Assembly (NCBI GenBank): GCA_947506155.1
Contig: CANNNV010000011.1
Span: 1 to 33,194, forward strand
Direction: 5' to 3'
Source: Methylococcaceae bacterium
Lineage (GTDB): Bacteria > Pseudomonadota > Gammaproteobacteria > Methylococcales > Methylomonadaceae
DNA: 33,194 nt
The notes beneath the pieces were generated by a model. It saw only the letters and a program-made list of their open reading frames with translations. It was not told the origin of the DNA and made no database searches. How positions within the stretch are numbered: the first letter of the stretch is position 1; the number at the start of each line of letters is the position of its first letter. A program made the position numbers and the translations under genes. Shown here piece after piece: positions 15,740 through 24,265 of the stretch.

Positions 15740-16825
15740 ATGCCAGCTATCACCCCGCTTTCTGAATTAAGAGACACCATTGATGCCATCGATCAGCAGA
15801 TTTTGCTATTGATTAATCAACGCGCGTCTTGCGCAATGGAAGTTGCCAGAACCAAGATTGCTCAGGGTGAGCAAGGGACGTTCTATCGCCCGGATCGCGA
15901 GTCCATGGTGTTGCGCCGCATCAAAGACTTGAATCAAGGGCCTTTGTCCGATGATACGGTGGCCGGTTTTTTCAGAGAATTGATGTCGGCCTGCCTGGCA
16001 CTGGAAAAGCCGCTGGATGTAGCTTATTTGGGGCCGGAAGGTACGTTTACCCAGCAAGCGGCAATTAAGCATTTTGGTTCTGCGGTTAAAACCGTAGCTT
16101 CCTCAACCATTAACGATATTTTTACCGCCGTCGAAAATGGTAACTGCCAGTTCGGCGTGGTGCCGGTTGAAAATTCTACCGAAGGCATTATCAGTCATAC
16201 GCTGGACCGGTTTTTGACTTCGCCACTAAAAATATGCGGCGAAGTTGAAATCAGAGTGCATCAAAACCTGATGGGACTAGTTGATAGTTTGGAGAACGTG
16301 ACCGAGGTATTTTCTCATCAACAATCCCTGGCGCAGTGCCGGCAATGGCTGGATAAGCATTTGCCTAATGCCATACGAACAGCCGTCAGCAGCAATACTG
16401 AGGCGGCAAGATTGGCCTCGGTCAACAAACAGGCGGTTGCGATTGCAGGTATCGTTGCCGCTGAAATTTATGAATTGAACGTACTCGAAAAAAATATTGA
16501 AGACGAGCCGAATAATACCACTCGTTTCATTATTATCGGCCAGCAAACGTCAGCGTCCACAGGTAACGATAAAACCTCGCTGGTTGTCTCAACAGGCAAT
16601 CAGCCCGGCGCGTTGCACCGAATACTTGAACCTTTTGCACATTTTGACATCGGCATGGTGCATATTGAATCCAGACCGTCGCGGCAGGGGCTATGGGATT
16701 ATGTTTTTTTTATCGATATAGAAGGGCACAGTGACGATGACGATGTCGCCCAGGCACTGGCCATATTGAAAGACAATGTTAATATGCTCAAACTCTTGGG
16801 TTCATATCCTAAAGCCGTACTCTGA
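15740..16825 (+). CDS. pheA: P-protein: chorismate mutase / prephenate dehydratase
   Basis: 361-residue bifunctional enzyme of phenylalanine synthesis, chorismate to prephenate to phenylpyruvate. Residues ~5-95 are an AroQ-type chorismate mutase (LRDTIDAIDQQILLLINQRA, with RPDRESMVLRRI). Residues ~98-275 are prephenate dehydratase: VAYLGPEGTFTQQAAIKHFG, VVPVENSTEGIISHTLD, and the catalytic TRF motif in NNTTRFIIIG. The C-terminal ACT domain (~285-360) contains GALHRILEPF and the ESRP motif that binds phenylalanine for feedback inhibition. The start at 15740 follows a weak ribosome site (TTGAAGTAAT). It lies between serC and hisC in one transcription unit; the next gene starts 34 bp after its stop. 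Confidence 0.98.
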   Translation: MPAITPLSELRDTIDAIDQQILLLINQRASCAMEVARTKIAQGEQGTFYRPDRESMVLRRIKDLNQGPLSDDTVAGFFRELMSACLALEKPLDVAYLGPEGTFTQQAAIKHFGSAVKTVASSTINDIFTAVENGNCQFGVVPVENSTEGIISHTLDRFLTSPLKICGEVEIRVHQNLMGLVDSLENVTEVFSHQQSLAQCRQWLDKHLPNAIRTAVSSNTEAARLASVNKQAVAIAGIVAAEIYELNVLEKNIEDEPNNTTRFIIIGQQTSASTGNDKTSLVVSTGNQPGALHRILEPFAHFDIGMVHIESRPSRQGLWDYVFFIDIEGHSDDDDVAQALAILKDNVNMLKLLGSYPKAVL

Positions 16826-16859
16826 ACTATATCTTTTACAAACTTTCACGCAAAAACTA

Positions 16860-17969
16860 ATGAACAACGCTGATAATATTTACAATCTTGCCGTGTCCGG
16901 CGTACAAAAACTAGTCCCTTATACGCCCGGCAAGCCGATCGCTGAGCTTGAACGCGAGCTGGGACTAACCCAGATCATAAAGCTTGCCTCGAACGAAAAT
17001 CCTTTGGGGCCGGGTAAAAAAGCCCTGGCCGCAATACAGGAAACTTTAAAGGACTTGGCCTTGTATCCGGATGGCAACGGTTTTGATTTGAAATCCGCGC
17101 TAGCTGAAAAATATGCCGTCGATACAAGTCAGATTACACTGGGCAACGGTTCCAACGAGATTCTGGAACTGGTGGCGCGTGCGTTTTTAACGCCGGGACT
17201 AGAGGTGGTTTTTTCCCAGCATGCGTTTGCAGTATATCCCCTTGTGACTCAGGCGGCGGGTGCGACCGCTGTTGTCGCCCCCGCCTTAGCTTATGGTCAT
17301 GATCTGGCGACGATGCTGCAGCGGGTTACCGATAAGACCCGACTGGTTTTTATCGCCAATCCCAATAATCCTACCGGCACCTTACTTAGTCATGAAAGCC
17401 TGGAAACATTTATTCAGGCGCTGCCGGACACTTGTATTTGCGTACTGGATGAAGCTTATTGTGAATTTGCCGGTGATGAGAGCGCCAACAATTCAATCAG
17501 CTGGCTGAAAGATTATCCCAATTTATTAATCACCCGCACTTTTTCCAAGGCTTATGGCTTGGCCGGCTTGCGCATAGGTTATGGTTTATCCAGCCCTCAA
17601 CTGGCCGATATTTTGAATCGGGTACGCCAGCCGTTTAATAACAATATGCTGGCATTGGTCGCGGCGACAGCGGCGTTGACGGATACCGAGCATTTGCAAA
17701 ACACGCTGGCGGTTAATGCCCAGGGTATGGCGTTTATTACCGAAGGTTTTAAAAATCTCGGACTGGACTGGGTGCCGTCGGCAGGCAATTTTGTCTTGGT
17801 CGATTTGAAACAGTCTGCGCTGCCGATTTATGAAGCCTTGCTTGGTAAAGGCGTTATCGTCAGGCCGGTCGGTGTTTATGAACTGCCCAATCATTTACGC
17901 ATTACTATAGGCACGTCAGCGGAAAATCAGCTGTTTCTTCAGGCATTAACCGAGGTTTTAACAGGCTAA
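16860..17969 (+). CDS. hisC: Histidinol-phosphate aminotransferase HisC (also likely aromatic aminotransferase)
   Basis: 369-residue fold-type I PLP aminotransferase. Motifs include IIKLASNENPLGPGKKAL, the substrate stretch FIANPNNPTGTLL, DEAYCEFAG, and the PLP-lysine motif TRTFSKAYGLAGLRIGYG. Reaction: histidinol phosphate + 2-oxoglutarate with imidazole acetol phosphate + glutamate. Placed between pheA and tyrA, this copy (the HisHb/HisC2 type) probably also transaminates phenylpyruvate and 4-hydroxyphenylpyruvate. The frame is open to 16776, overlapping pheA, but those 28 extra residues lack family similarity; ATG 16860 gives the usual start MNNADNIYNLAVSGVQKL. The ribosome site is poor (GCAAAAACTA). 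Its stop overlaps the tyrA start by one base (TAATG). Confidence 0.95.
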   Translation: MNNADNIYNLAVSGVQKLVPYTPGKPIAELERELGLTQIIKLASNENPLGPGKKALAAIQETLKDLALYPDGNGFDLKSALAEKYAVDTSQITLGNGSNEILELVARAFLTPGLEVVFSQHAFAVYPLVTQAAGATAVVAPALAYGHDLATMLQRVTDKTRLVFIANPNNPTGTLLSHESLETFIQALPDTCICVLDEAYCEFAGDESANNSISWLKDYPNLLITRTFSKAYGLAGLRIGYGLSSPQLADILNRVRQPFNNNMLALVAATAALTDTEHLQNTLAVNAQGMAFITEGFKNLGLDWVPSAGNFVLVDLKQSALPIYEALLGKGVIVRPVGVYELPNHLRITIGTSAENQLFLQALTEVLTG

Positions 17970-20167
17970 TGTTTAACCGGATGTGCATTATCGGCGTCGG
18001 TTTGATCGGCGGTTCCATCGCCCGCGCGGCACGGCAGCAGGGCTTATGCGAGCACATCGTCGGCTATGGCCGTAAGCTTGATGAATCCAATCTGCAAACT
18101 GCAAAAAGCCTGGGCGTTATTGACGCTTATTTTCTCGAACTGGAGCAGGCTGTGCAAGGCGCTGATTGCATTGTGATTGCGACCCCGGTTGCGAGCATTG
18201 AAAGCATTTTTTCTCAGCTTAAACCATTATGGTCGGATGCGGCGATTTATACCGATGTCGGTAGCACCAAAGGCAGCGTGATCGCTGCCGCAGAGCGGGT
18301 TTTCGGTATCGTGCCGGCTAATCTGGTTCCGGCTCACCCGATTGCCGGCGCCGAACAAAGCGGCGTAACTGCGTCAATTGATGATTTGTTTGTCAATAAG
18401 CGCCTGATTATTACGCCGGTCAGCAATACCCAGCCGGTAGCCGTGCAAAAAATCCAAGATTTCTGGGAACGCCTAGGCGCGCTGGTATCGATCATGGATG
18501 TGACGCATCATGACGGCGTGCTGGCGGCGACCAGTCATTTGCCACATATACTGGCTTTTGCGCTGGTCGATATGCTCGGGCATAAAGATGAGCAAAGTGA
18601 GATTTTTAAATATGCCGCCGGCGGCTTCAGGGATTTTACCCGGATTGCCTCCAGCGATCCGACCATGTGGCAGGATATTTGTATCGCTAATAAAAACGAA
18701 ATTCTTCCTTTAATCGAGCAGTTAAAAGGAGAATTGGATAAAATACAACGTTTGCTGGAAACCAATGATAACCAGCAGCTTTTTGAAACCTTCACGTATG
18801 CCAGAAATGCCCGGCAACGCTTTCTTGATCAGTTCGATACTACACATATGTCAAAATCAATCACATTTCAGGTACAACCCGGCGGTAAATTACAAGGCGA
18901 AGCGCGAGTGCCGGGTGATAAATCCATGTCGCACCGCTCTATTATGCTGGGTTCGCTGGCCGTAGGCGACACCCATGTTAAAGGCTTTCTCGAGGCGGAG
19001 GATGCGCTGGCAACTTTGCAGGCTTTTCGTGATATGGGCGTTGCAATCGAAGGCCCAGTTAATGGCGAACTGACCATACATGGGGTCGGCAAGCACGGTT
19101 TAAAAGCGCCGGAACATGATTTGTATCTGGGCAACTCGGGAACCTCCATGCGCTTGCTGAGTGGTTTGTTAGCAGGGCAAGCTTTTAACTCAGTCTTGAC
19201 CGGCGACAAATCCTTGTCCGGACGGCCTATGAAACGGGTCACCGAGCCTTTGGCAGCGATGGGTGCTGTCATAAAAACTACCGAGAGCGGCACGGCGCCG
19301 TTGCACATTACCGGCAGGGCAGGGCAGTTGACCGGTATTGATTATGCGATGCCTATGGCCAGCGCCCAGGTAAAATCCTGTTTGTTGCTGGCCGGCATGT
19401 ATGCACAAGGTGTAACCAGCGTTACCGAGCCTGCACCTACCCGTGATCATACCGAACGCATGCTGTCAGGGTTTAATTATCCGGTGCAACAGCAAGACAA
19501 TAAAGTCAGCATTACCGCCGATGGCAGTTTGACGGCTAGCGATATTGATGTGCCCAGTGACATTTCCTCGGCGGCCTTTTTTCTGGTCGGGGCTTCGATC
19601 GCACCAGGTTCGGATCTAATGTTAAAGCATGTGGGTATTAATCCTACCCGTACCGGGATCATCGATATACTCCGGTTAATGGGGGCCAATATTGACGTTC
19701 TGAACGAGCGCATAGTCGGTGGCGAACCAGTCGCCGATTTGCATGTGGTTTACAGTCCGCTTAAAGGCATAGACATACCGGAACATCTGGTGCCATTAGC
19801 TATTGACGAGTTTCCGGTATTGTTTGTCGCCGCCGCCTGTGCAGAAGGCCAAACGCGCTTAACCGGCGCGGAAGAACTCAGAGTAAAAGAATGTGATCGC
19901 ATCCAGGTAATGGCGGACGGCTTGAAAATATTGGGTGTGAATGCGACACCTACTGAAGATGGTATGATCATTCAGGGTAGTGCTATCGGCGGCGGCGAGG
20001 TCATTTCTCATGGCGATCATCGAATTGCGATGGCTTTTTCAATCGCCGGTTTGCGTGCAACCGCTGCTATTACCATTCATGATTGCGAAAATGTGAATAC
20101 CTCGTTCCCGGAATTTAGAGACTTGGCCCAGCGTCTAGGCCTGAATCTTGTTTGCAGAGAAGACTAG
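17969..20167 (+). CDS. tyrA-aroA: Fused prephenate/arogenate dehydrogenase (TyrA) and EPSP synthase (AroA)
   Basis: 732 residues in one frame. Residues 1-~290 are TyrA: the NAD-binding IIGVGLIGGSIARAAR, TDVGSTKGSV, PAHPIAGAEQSGV and HDGVLAATSHLPHILAFALV. From Met294 (18848) runs a complete 3-phosphoshikimate 1-carboxyvinyltransferase: VPGDKSMSHRSIMLGSLAVG (PEP-site Lys), LGNSGTSMRLLSG, SGRPMKRVTEPLAAMGA, SAQVKSCLLLAG, LRVKECDR and GDHRIAMAFSIAGLRA. This joins two steps of aromatic synthesis, chorismate precursor formation and the tyrosine branch. The TyrA-AroA fusion is known in pseudomonads and related gammaproteobacteria, so this is expected, not damage. The RPM-R-V--P form resembles class II EPSP synthases, many of which tolerate glyphosate. 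The start shares a base with the hisC stop; the stop shares one with the cmk start. Confidence 0.97.
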   Translation: MFNRMCIIGVGLIGGSIARAARQQGLCEHIVGYGRKLDESNLQTAKSLGVIDAYFLELEQAVQGADCIVIATPVASIESIFSQLKPLWSDAAIYTDVGSTKGSVIAAAERVFGIVPANLVPAHPIAGAEQSGVTASIDDLFVNKRLIITPVSNTQPVAVQKIQDFWERLGALVSIMDVTHHDGVLAATSHLPHILAFALVDMLGHKDEQSEIFKYAAGGFRDFTRIASSDPTMWQDICIANKNEILPLIEQLKGELDKIQRLLETNDNQQLFETFTYARNARQRFLDQFDTTHMSKSITFQVQPGGKLQGEARVPGDKSMSHRSIMLGSLAVGDTHVKGFLEAEDALATLQAFRDMGVAIEGPVNGELTIHGVGKHGLKAPEHDLYLGNSGTSMRLLSGLLAGQAFNSVLTGDKSLSGRPMKRVTEPLAAMGAVIKTTESGTAPLHITGRAGQLTGIDYAMPMASAQVKSCLLLAGMYAQGVTSVTEPAPTRDHTERMLSGFNYPVQQQDNKVSITADGSLTASDIDVPSDISSAAFFLVGASIAPGSDLMLKHVGINPTRTGIIDILRLMGANIDVLNERIVGGEPVADLHVVYSPLKGIDIPEHLVPLAIDEFPVLFVAAACAEGQTRLTGAEELRVKECDRIQVMADGLKILGVNATPTEDGMIIQGSAIGGGEVISHGDHRIAMAFSIAGLRATAAITIHDCENVNTSFPEFRDLAQRLGLNLVCRED

Positions 20168-20823
20168 TGGCTATTCCAGTATTAACTATTGATGGTCCTA
20201 GCGGTGCCGGGAAAGGTACGGTTAGCCGGGCAGTCGCGAAAAAACTGGGCTGGAACTATCTCGATAGCGGCTCTATCTATCGCTCACTGGCTATCGCTGT
20301 ATTAAAGCAGCAGCTTAGCCTGGAAGATGAGGGGGCGATAGTTAATATAGCGCGGTCGATGAAACTGGAATTCGATTGCGGTGATGTATTGGTCGTTAGA
20401 CTCGATAATATAGACATTACCACCCAGTTAGGCCTAGAAAATACTGGTAATACAGCGTCCATCATTGCTGCGCTTCCTGAGGTTAGGCGGGTTTTATTGC
20501 AAAAACAAAAAGATTTTAAACAGTTACCCGGACTGGTCGCAGATGGGCGTGACATGGGCACAGTGGTTTTTCCTGACGCCAAAAATAAGGTGTTTTTAAC
20601 CGCCAGTGCTGAAAAAAGAGCCGAACGACGATATAAACAGTTGATAGAAAAAGGGATAGCTGCTAATCTAGCACAAATAACAATCGAAATAGAAGACCGT
20701 GATCGCAGGGATAGTGAGCGTAAGACCGCTCCATTAGCCATCGCCGATGACGCTATTTATATCGATTCTTCTGATATGACAGTAGAATCTGTTATTGCAG
20801 AAGTACTGAATTTAATCCATTAA
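20167..20823 (+). CDS. cmk: Cytidylate kinase Cmk
   Basis: Phosphorylates CMP and dCMP with ATP. 218 residues from the GTG at 20167, which overlaps the aroA stop by one base (TAGTG) and gives VAIPVLTIDGPSGAGKGTVS as N-terminus (initiating as Met); the family's Walker A is GPSGAGKGT. Other features are LDSGSIYRSLAIAVLK, DGRDMGTVVFPDAKNKVFLT (DGRD motif) and the lid region RDRRDSERKTAPL. The frame is open to a TTG at 20152, but the five extra residues are not family-like. AGAGAAG ahead of the GTG can serve as ribosome site. A strong intrinsic terminator follows 13 bp after the stop, before rpsA; cmk-rpsA adjacency is conserved through the gammaproteobacteria. Confidence 0.97.
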   Translation: MAIPVLTIDGPSGAGKGTVSRAVAKKLGWNYLDSGSIYRSLAIAVLKQQLSLEDEGAIVNIARSMKLEFDCGDVLVVRLDNIDITTQLGLENTGNTASIIAALPEVRRVLLQKQKDFKQLPGLVADGRDMGTVVFPDAKNKVFLTASAEKRAERRYKQLIEKGIAANLAQITIEIEDRDRRDSERKTAPLAIADDAIYIDSSDMTVESVIAEVLNLIH

Positions 20824-20836
20824 GGATTTTTTAAGC

Positions 20837-20869
20837 GATCACCACAGTTTTGTGCGTGATCTTTTTTTT
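20837..20869 (+). terminator. Intrinsic terminator between cmk and rpsA
   Basis: GATCAC (20837-20842) pairs with GTGATC (20856-20861); the stem continues with CACA (20843-20846) and TGTG (20851-20854) around a bulged C and a GTTT loop, then eight Ts (20862-20869). This is a strong Rho-independent terminator for the supraoperon. Only 53 bp remain before rpsA, with no clear promoter in them, so it may be partial (an attenuator). Confidence 0.88.
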
Positions 20870-20922
20870 AACTTTGATAAAGAAAAGGCCGGTTCGAGTT
20901 TCGACAGGCTTGGGAATGGAAA

Positions 20923-22596
20923 ATGAGCGAAAGCTTTGCAGAATTATTTGAACAAAGTCTAACCAAGACAGAAATGCGTCCTGGTGCCATGTTAATGGGT
21001 ACAGTTGTTGATATCGAAAACGATATGGTCATCGTCAGTACGCATTCAAAATCAGAAGGTGTCATACCAAAATGGCAGTTTCTAAATAATGATGGCGAAT
21101 TAGAAGTTGCCATTGGCGATGTCGTCGAAGTTGCTCTTGATTTATTTGAAGACGGCCTGGGCGCTACACTTCTTTCTCGAGATAAAGCGAAGAAAAACAA
21201 AGCTTGGTCCGAACTTGAAACAGCTTTTGAAAAAGAGTTAACTATTGTAGGCCGTATTAACGGTAAAGTTCGCGGTGGTTTCACTGTGGCTGTTGGTGCT
21301 TTGCGTGCGTTCCTGCCGGGTTCATTGGTTGATGTTCGTCCAATCAGAGATACGACTTTCTTGGAAAATCGTGACCTTGAATTCAAAGTTATAAAAATCG
21401 ATCAAAAACGCAATAACGTAGTTCTGTCTCGTCGTGCTGTGGTAGAAAAAGAATACAGCGCAGAAAGAGAAGAATTGCTGAAAACCCTGGAAGAAGGCGC
21501 AGTAGTTACCGGTGTGGTTAAAAACCTGACCGATTATGGCGCGTTTATCGACCTGGGCGGCATTGACGGTCTGTTACACATCACTGATATGGCTTGGAGA
21601 CGCGTGCGTCATCCATCTGAATGTGTAGAAATTGGTCAAGAAATCAAAGTTAAAGTGCTGAAATACGACAAAGAGAAAAATCGTGTTTCTTTAGGCATGA
21701 AGCAAATGGGTGAAGATCCATGGCAAAACATTGCACGTCGTTACCCTGCCGGCACTCGTGTATTCGGTAAAGTCAATAACCTGACCGATTACGGTTGTTT
21801 TGTTGAAATTGAAGAAGGCGTAGAAGGTTTAGTTCACGTTTCTGAAATGGACTGGACTAACAAGAACGTTAATCCTTCTAAGCTTGTGCAATTAGGTGAT
21901 GAAGTCGAAGTCATGGTTCTGGAAATTGACGAAGATCGTCGTCGTATTTCTTTAGGCATGAAACAGTGCAAAACTAATCCTTGGGATGAATTTGCTGCAA
22001 CGCATAACAAAGGCGATAAAATCTCTGGAAAAATCAAATCAATCACTGATTTTGGTATTTTCATAGGCTTGGATGGCGGTATCGACGGTTTGGTTCATAT
22101 GTCTGATATTTCTTGGGCAGAAGAAGGCGAAGCTTCAGTTCGTGAGTTCAAAAAAGGCGATGAACTGGAAACTGTTATTCTGGCAGTTGATTCCGAACGT
22201 GAGCGTATCTCTTTAGGTATTAAACAACTGGAACAAGACCCTTTCCAAAACTTCCTGGCGACTCATGAAAAAGGCAGTTTGGTAAAAGGTACGGTTAAAG
22301 AAGTTGATGCCAAGGGTGCTGTTATTACTTTAGCGGACCATGTTGAAGGCTACTTGCGTGCTTCTGAAATTCAACGTGATCGTGTTGAAGATGCTAGAAC
22401 CTTACTAAAAGAAGGCGATACGCTTGAAGCTAAATTCATCGGTGTAGATAAGAAAAGTAAATCTATTTCTTTATCTATTAAAGCTAAAGATAGCGACGAA
22501 GAGACTCATACCATTAAAGATCATTCTCAGCAGTCAGTTAGTAGCGCACCAACGTTGGGAACCTTCGCCGATATTTTCAATAAGCTAGAAAAATAA
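20923..22596 (+). CDS. rpsA: 30S ribosomal protein S1
   Basis: 557 residues, exactly the length of E. coli S1, with six S1/OB-fold repeats: seen as [96 protein letters not shown] and [18 protein letters not shown]1 binds mRNA leaders and unfolds them on the 30S subunit. The start is supported by GGGAATGGA ahead of the ATG. Codon use is visibly more biased than that of neighbours, as expected for a highly expressed gene. It is separated from cmk by a terminator with only 53 bp after it, so transcription probably comes from read-through or from a promoter inside cmk. ihfB follows after a second stem-loop. Confidence 0.99.
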   Translation: MSESFAELFEQSLTKTEMRPGAMLMGTVVDIENDMVIVSTHSKSEGVIPKWQFLNNDGELEVAIGDVVEVALDLFEDGLGATLLSRDKAKKNKAWSELETAFEKELTIVGRINGKVRGGFTVAVGALRAFLPGSLVDVRPIRDTTFLENRDLEFKVIKIDQKRNNVVLSRRAVVEKEYSAEREELLKTLEEGAVVTGVVKNLTDYGAFIDLGGIDGLLHITDMAWRRVRHPSECVEIGQEIKVKVLKYDKEKNRVSLGMKQMGEDPWQNIARRYPAGTRVFGKVNNLTDYGCFVEIEEGVEGLVHVSEMDWTNKNVNPSKLVQLGDEVEVMVLEIDEDRRRISLGMKQCKTNPWDEFAATHNKGDKISGKIKSITDFGIFIGLDGGIDGLVHMSDISWAEEGEASVREFKKGDELETVILAVDSERERISLGIKQLEQDPFQNFLATHEKGSLVKGTVKEVDAKGAVITLADHVEGYLRASEIQRDRVEDARTLLKEGDTLEAKFIGVDKKSKSISLSIKAKDSDEETHTIKDHSQQSVSSAPTLGTFADIFNKLEK

Positions 22597-22604
22597 AAGT
22601 CATG

Positions 22605-22630
22605 AAGGGATATGTCCTGCATATCCCTTT
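22605..22630 (+). terminator. Stem-loop after rpsA
   Basis: AAGGGATATG (22605-22614) pairs perfectly with CATATCCCTT (22620-22629) around TCCTG, followed by TAAATTTTATTTG. The stem is strong but the T-tract is interrupted, so termination may be partial, letting some transcripts enter ihfB. Confidence 0.65.
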
Positions 22631-22659
22631 AAATTTTATTTGTTTGTGTAGGATAGAAT

Positions 22660-22965
22660 GTGACAAAATCAGAATTAATTGAAGCGCTTGCTAAACATCA
22701 ACCGCATCTGGTACAGAAAGATGTGGAAATAGCGGTAAAATGCATTATTGAGCAAATGAATCAGGCGCTATCTTCCGGTCAAAGAATCGAGATCCGGGGT
22801 TTTGGTAGTTTTTCACTGCATTTACGTCCTCCTCGTATGGGGCGTAACCCTAAAACAGGTGAATCTGTAGCCCTATCAAAAAAATATGTGCCACATTTTA
22901 AACCGGGTAAAGAGCTTCGTGATCGTGTCGATGCTGCTCGGGGCAAATGTAAGATAGTCGATTAA
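22660..22965 (+). CDS. ihfB: Integration host factor subunit beta
   Basis: 101-residue HU/IHF-family DNA-bending protein; with IhfA it bends DNA sharply at specific sites and acts in transcription, replication and recombination. It starts at a GTG (22660) preceded by [24 protein letters not shown]. Diagnostic parts are [20 protein letters not shown] and [11 protein letters not shown], where the Pro of NPKTG intercalates into the minor groove, and [15 protein letters not shown]. Length is a little over E. coli IhfB (94). The cmk-rpsA-ihfB order is conserved in gammaproteobacteria. A strong terminator follows at once. Confidence 0.98.
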   Translation: MTKSELIEALAKHQPHLVQKDVEIAVKCIIEQMNQALSSGQRIEIRGFGSFSLHLRPPRMGRNPKTGESVALSKKYVPHFKPGKELRDRVDAARGKCKIVD

Positions 22966-22976
22966 TTTTTAATTTC

Positions 22977-23006
22977 AAAGCTCTGCATACATTGCAGGGC
23001 TTTTTT
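22977..23006 (+). terminator. Intrinsic terminator of ihfB
   Basis: AAAGCTCTGCA (22977-22987) pairs with TGCAGGGCTTT (22993-23003) with one G-T pair, then a T-run to 23006. It ends the ribosomal/IHF unit and directly abuts the stop codon of the convergent nudF (23005-23007). The reverse strand lacks a good T-tract, so it is mainly one-directional. Confidence 0.88.
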
Positions 23007-23604
23007 ATTGCTCCCAGTTTTGTCTCAGTTTTTTCCTGTTCAATGCCAGCCATTGCAGCGCGATAATAGCGATTGCTGATTTTATCTCACCATTTTCCAG
23101 CATACGATAGGATTCATCAAAATCAACCGTACGCACCCATATGTCTTCATCTTCATGATCTAAACCATGAATACCACCAACTTCAGTGCTATCAACCTTA
23201 CCGCAAAACAGCGTGATCCATTCGGATGAACCACCTGGCGTTGTGTAAAACTCACTGATGACCTTTAATTGCAAAATTTCACAACCGGCCTCTTCCATAG
23301 ATTCCCGATGAGCGACTTCCTCGGCGGACTCTCCTTCCTCTATAGCTCCCGCAACAATTTCTACTAACCAAGCTTTATCAGGGTTTAAAATTGCGCCAGT
23401 TCGGAACTGCTCAATCAGCACCACCTTGTCGGCATCAGGATCATATAAAAGAACCGCAACGCAGCTGCCGCGCATGAATAATTCGCGCGTTATTTCGGCA
23501 CTCCAGCCACCACTAAACAACCTATGCTTAAGCCGGTATTTTTCCACACGGAAAAATCCCTGATAAACGATTTCCTTACGTAAAATTTCTAATTGTTTAT
23601 CCAT
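23005..23604 (-). CDS. nudF: ADP-ribose pyrophosphatase NudF
   Basis: Nudix hydrolase that splits ADP-ribose to AMP and ribose 5-phosphate. The Nudix box is GAIEEGESAEEVAHRESMEE + AGCEI, matching G-x5-E-x7-REUXEEXGU, and VVLIEQFRTGA, STTPGG-like YTTPGGSSEW, GIHGLDHEDEDI and IALQWLALNR follow as in E. coli NudF. The ATG complementary to 23602-23604 gives MDKQLEILRKEIVYQGFF (199 residues), close to the family's usual start; the frame is open to another ATG at 23658 (217 residues), whose extra 18 residues look like untranslated leader. Either start could be annotated. It converges with ihfB across the terminator. Confidence 0.92.
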   Translation of the reverse strand: MDKQLEILRKEIVYQGFFRVEKYRLKHRLFSGGWSAEITRELFMRGSCVAVLLYDPDADKVVLIEQFRTGAILNPDKAWLVEIVAGAIEEGESAEEVAHRESMEEAGCEILQLKVISEFYTTPGGSSEWITLFCGKVDSTEVGGIHGLDHEDEDIWVRTVDFDESYRMLENGEIKSAIAIIALQWLALNRKKLRQNWEQ

Positions 23605-23707
23605 GATTGCTTTCGTTGCCAAGGTTGTCGATGGGTAAAGTTTAACATAGACTGCCATCAGTCATTTTCTTACGAATAAGCAACAGAGGATGAACGCTAA
23701 TTTACCA

Positions 23708-23736
23708 AAGCCTACATTAGGTTAAATTGTAGGCTT
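23708..23736. other. Perfect 9-bp inverted repeat between nudF and the 80-residue gene
   Basis: AAGCCTACA (23708-23716) and TGTAGGCTT (23728-23736) are perfect complements around an 11-base AT-rich loop. The divergent position, ahead of both nudF (minus) and the small plus-strand gene at 23823, would suit an operator. No T-run follows, so it is not a terminator. No regulator can be named. Confidence 0.5.
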
Positions 23737-23822
23737 CAGTGTGTGCGAATAAAAAATTTCTCTTTACAAAAAGCGAATAACTCATTAAAAAGTGAACTTT
23801 TAAGGCTAAATTAATTAAAATT

Positions 23823-24065
23823 ATGAGCATATCTCAATCGGTATCAAATAAATCGGCATCTGGAGAGGATGCTCGCAAAAACAAAGATGAAGTCGCCTTT
23901 GATAGTGAAAGCTTTGATTTGGGAGATGAATATATAATCGTTCCTACGGAAAGTGAACGTGCAGCAAAAAAAGTAGCGGCACGTAAAAAAATCGAACTCT
24001 ATTGGGAAAAAAAACGCTTGCAAGAACAGCTAGGTGATTTTAGCGATGAGGATCTTGATTTCTAA
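23823..24065 (+). CDS. Small charged protein resembling the PA3496 family
   Basis: 80 residues with no signal peptide or membrane segment. The first half is Ser/Asp/Glu rich (SVSNKSASGEDARKNKDEVA). The second half is a predicted amphipathic, highly basic helix, ERAAKKVAARKKIELYWEKK, that ends in RLQEQLGDFSDEDLDF. The RR/KKIE-helix followed by a short acidic DEDLDF end resembles small conserved gammaproteobacterial proteins annotated as the PA3496 family (putative envelope integrity), but I hold this match as tentative. The ATG at 23823 has a poor ribosome site in an AT-rich leader. It stands alone; a perfect 14-bp dyad lies ~100 bp downstream. Confidence 0.6.
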   Translation: MSISQSVSNKSASGEDARKNKDEVAFDSESFDLGDEYIIVPTESERAAKKVAARKKIELYWEKKRLQEQLGDFSDEDLDF

Positions 24066-24167
24066 TTTTTCGACTATCGATGATGTGTTTAAGAAAGTTG
24101 CTTAAACTACTTGATGTCGATTCAACTCAATCCAGCGCCATTCAACCAAAGTATTGGCGTGATTTTT

Positions 24168-24202
24168 AGGTTTAATAATCACACCAGCTGATTATTAAAC
24201 CT
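24168..24202. terminator. Perfect 14-bp hairpin ahead of pgaB
   Basis: AGGTTTAATAATCA (24168-24181) and TGATTATTAAACCT (24189-24202) pair without mismatch around CACCAGC, followed by GGTTTTTACGTTTTT. It may terminate the 80-residue gene (100 bp upstream), though the T-run starts two bases late. It lies 63 bp before the pgaB start, so an operator or leader role in the pga operon is an equal possibility. Confidence 0.55.
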
Positions 24203-24265
24203 GGTTTTTACGTTTTTCGGTTATATTGTCATCCATAAGTAATTTTTTTGTATAATTTGGATGTC

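Noticed and set aside
17969-20167. TyrA-AroA fusion as a possible assembly artefact
   Set aside because: The same fusion is known in pseudomonads and other gammaproteobacteria, and both domains are complete.
24251-24256. TATAAT directly ahead of pgaB
   Set aside because: It would make the ATG at 24266 essentially leaderless, and the nearest -35-like TTGTCA (24226-24231) is 19 bp away; more likely AT-rich coincidence, though not excluded.
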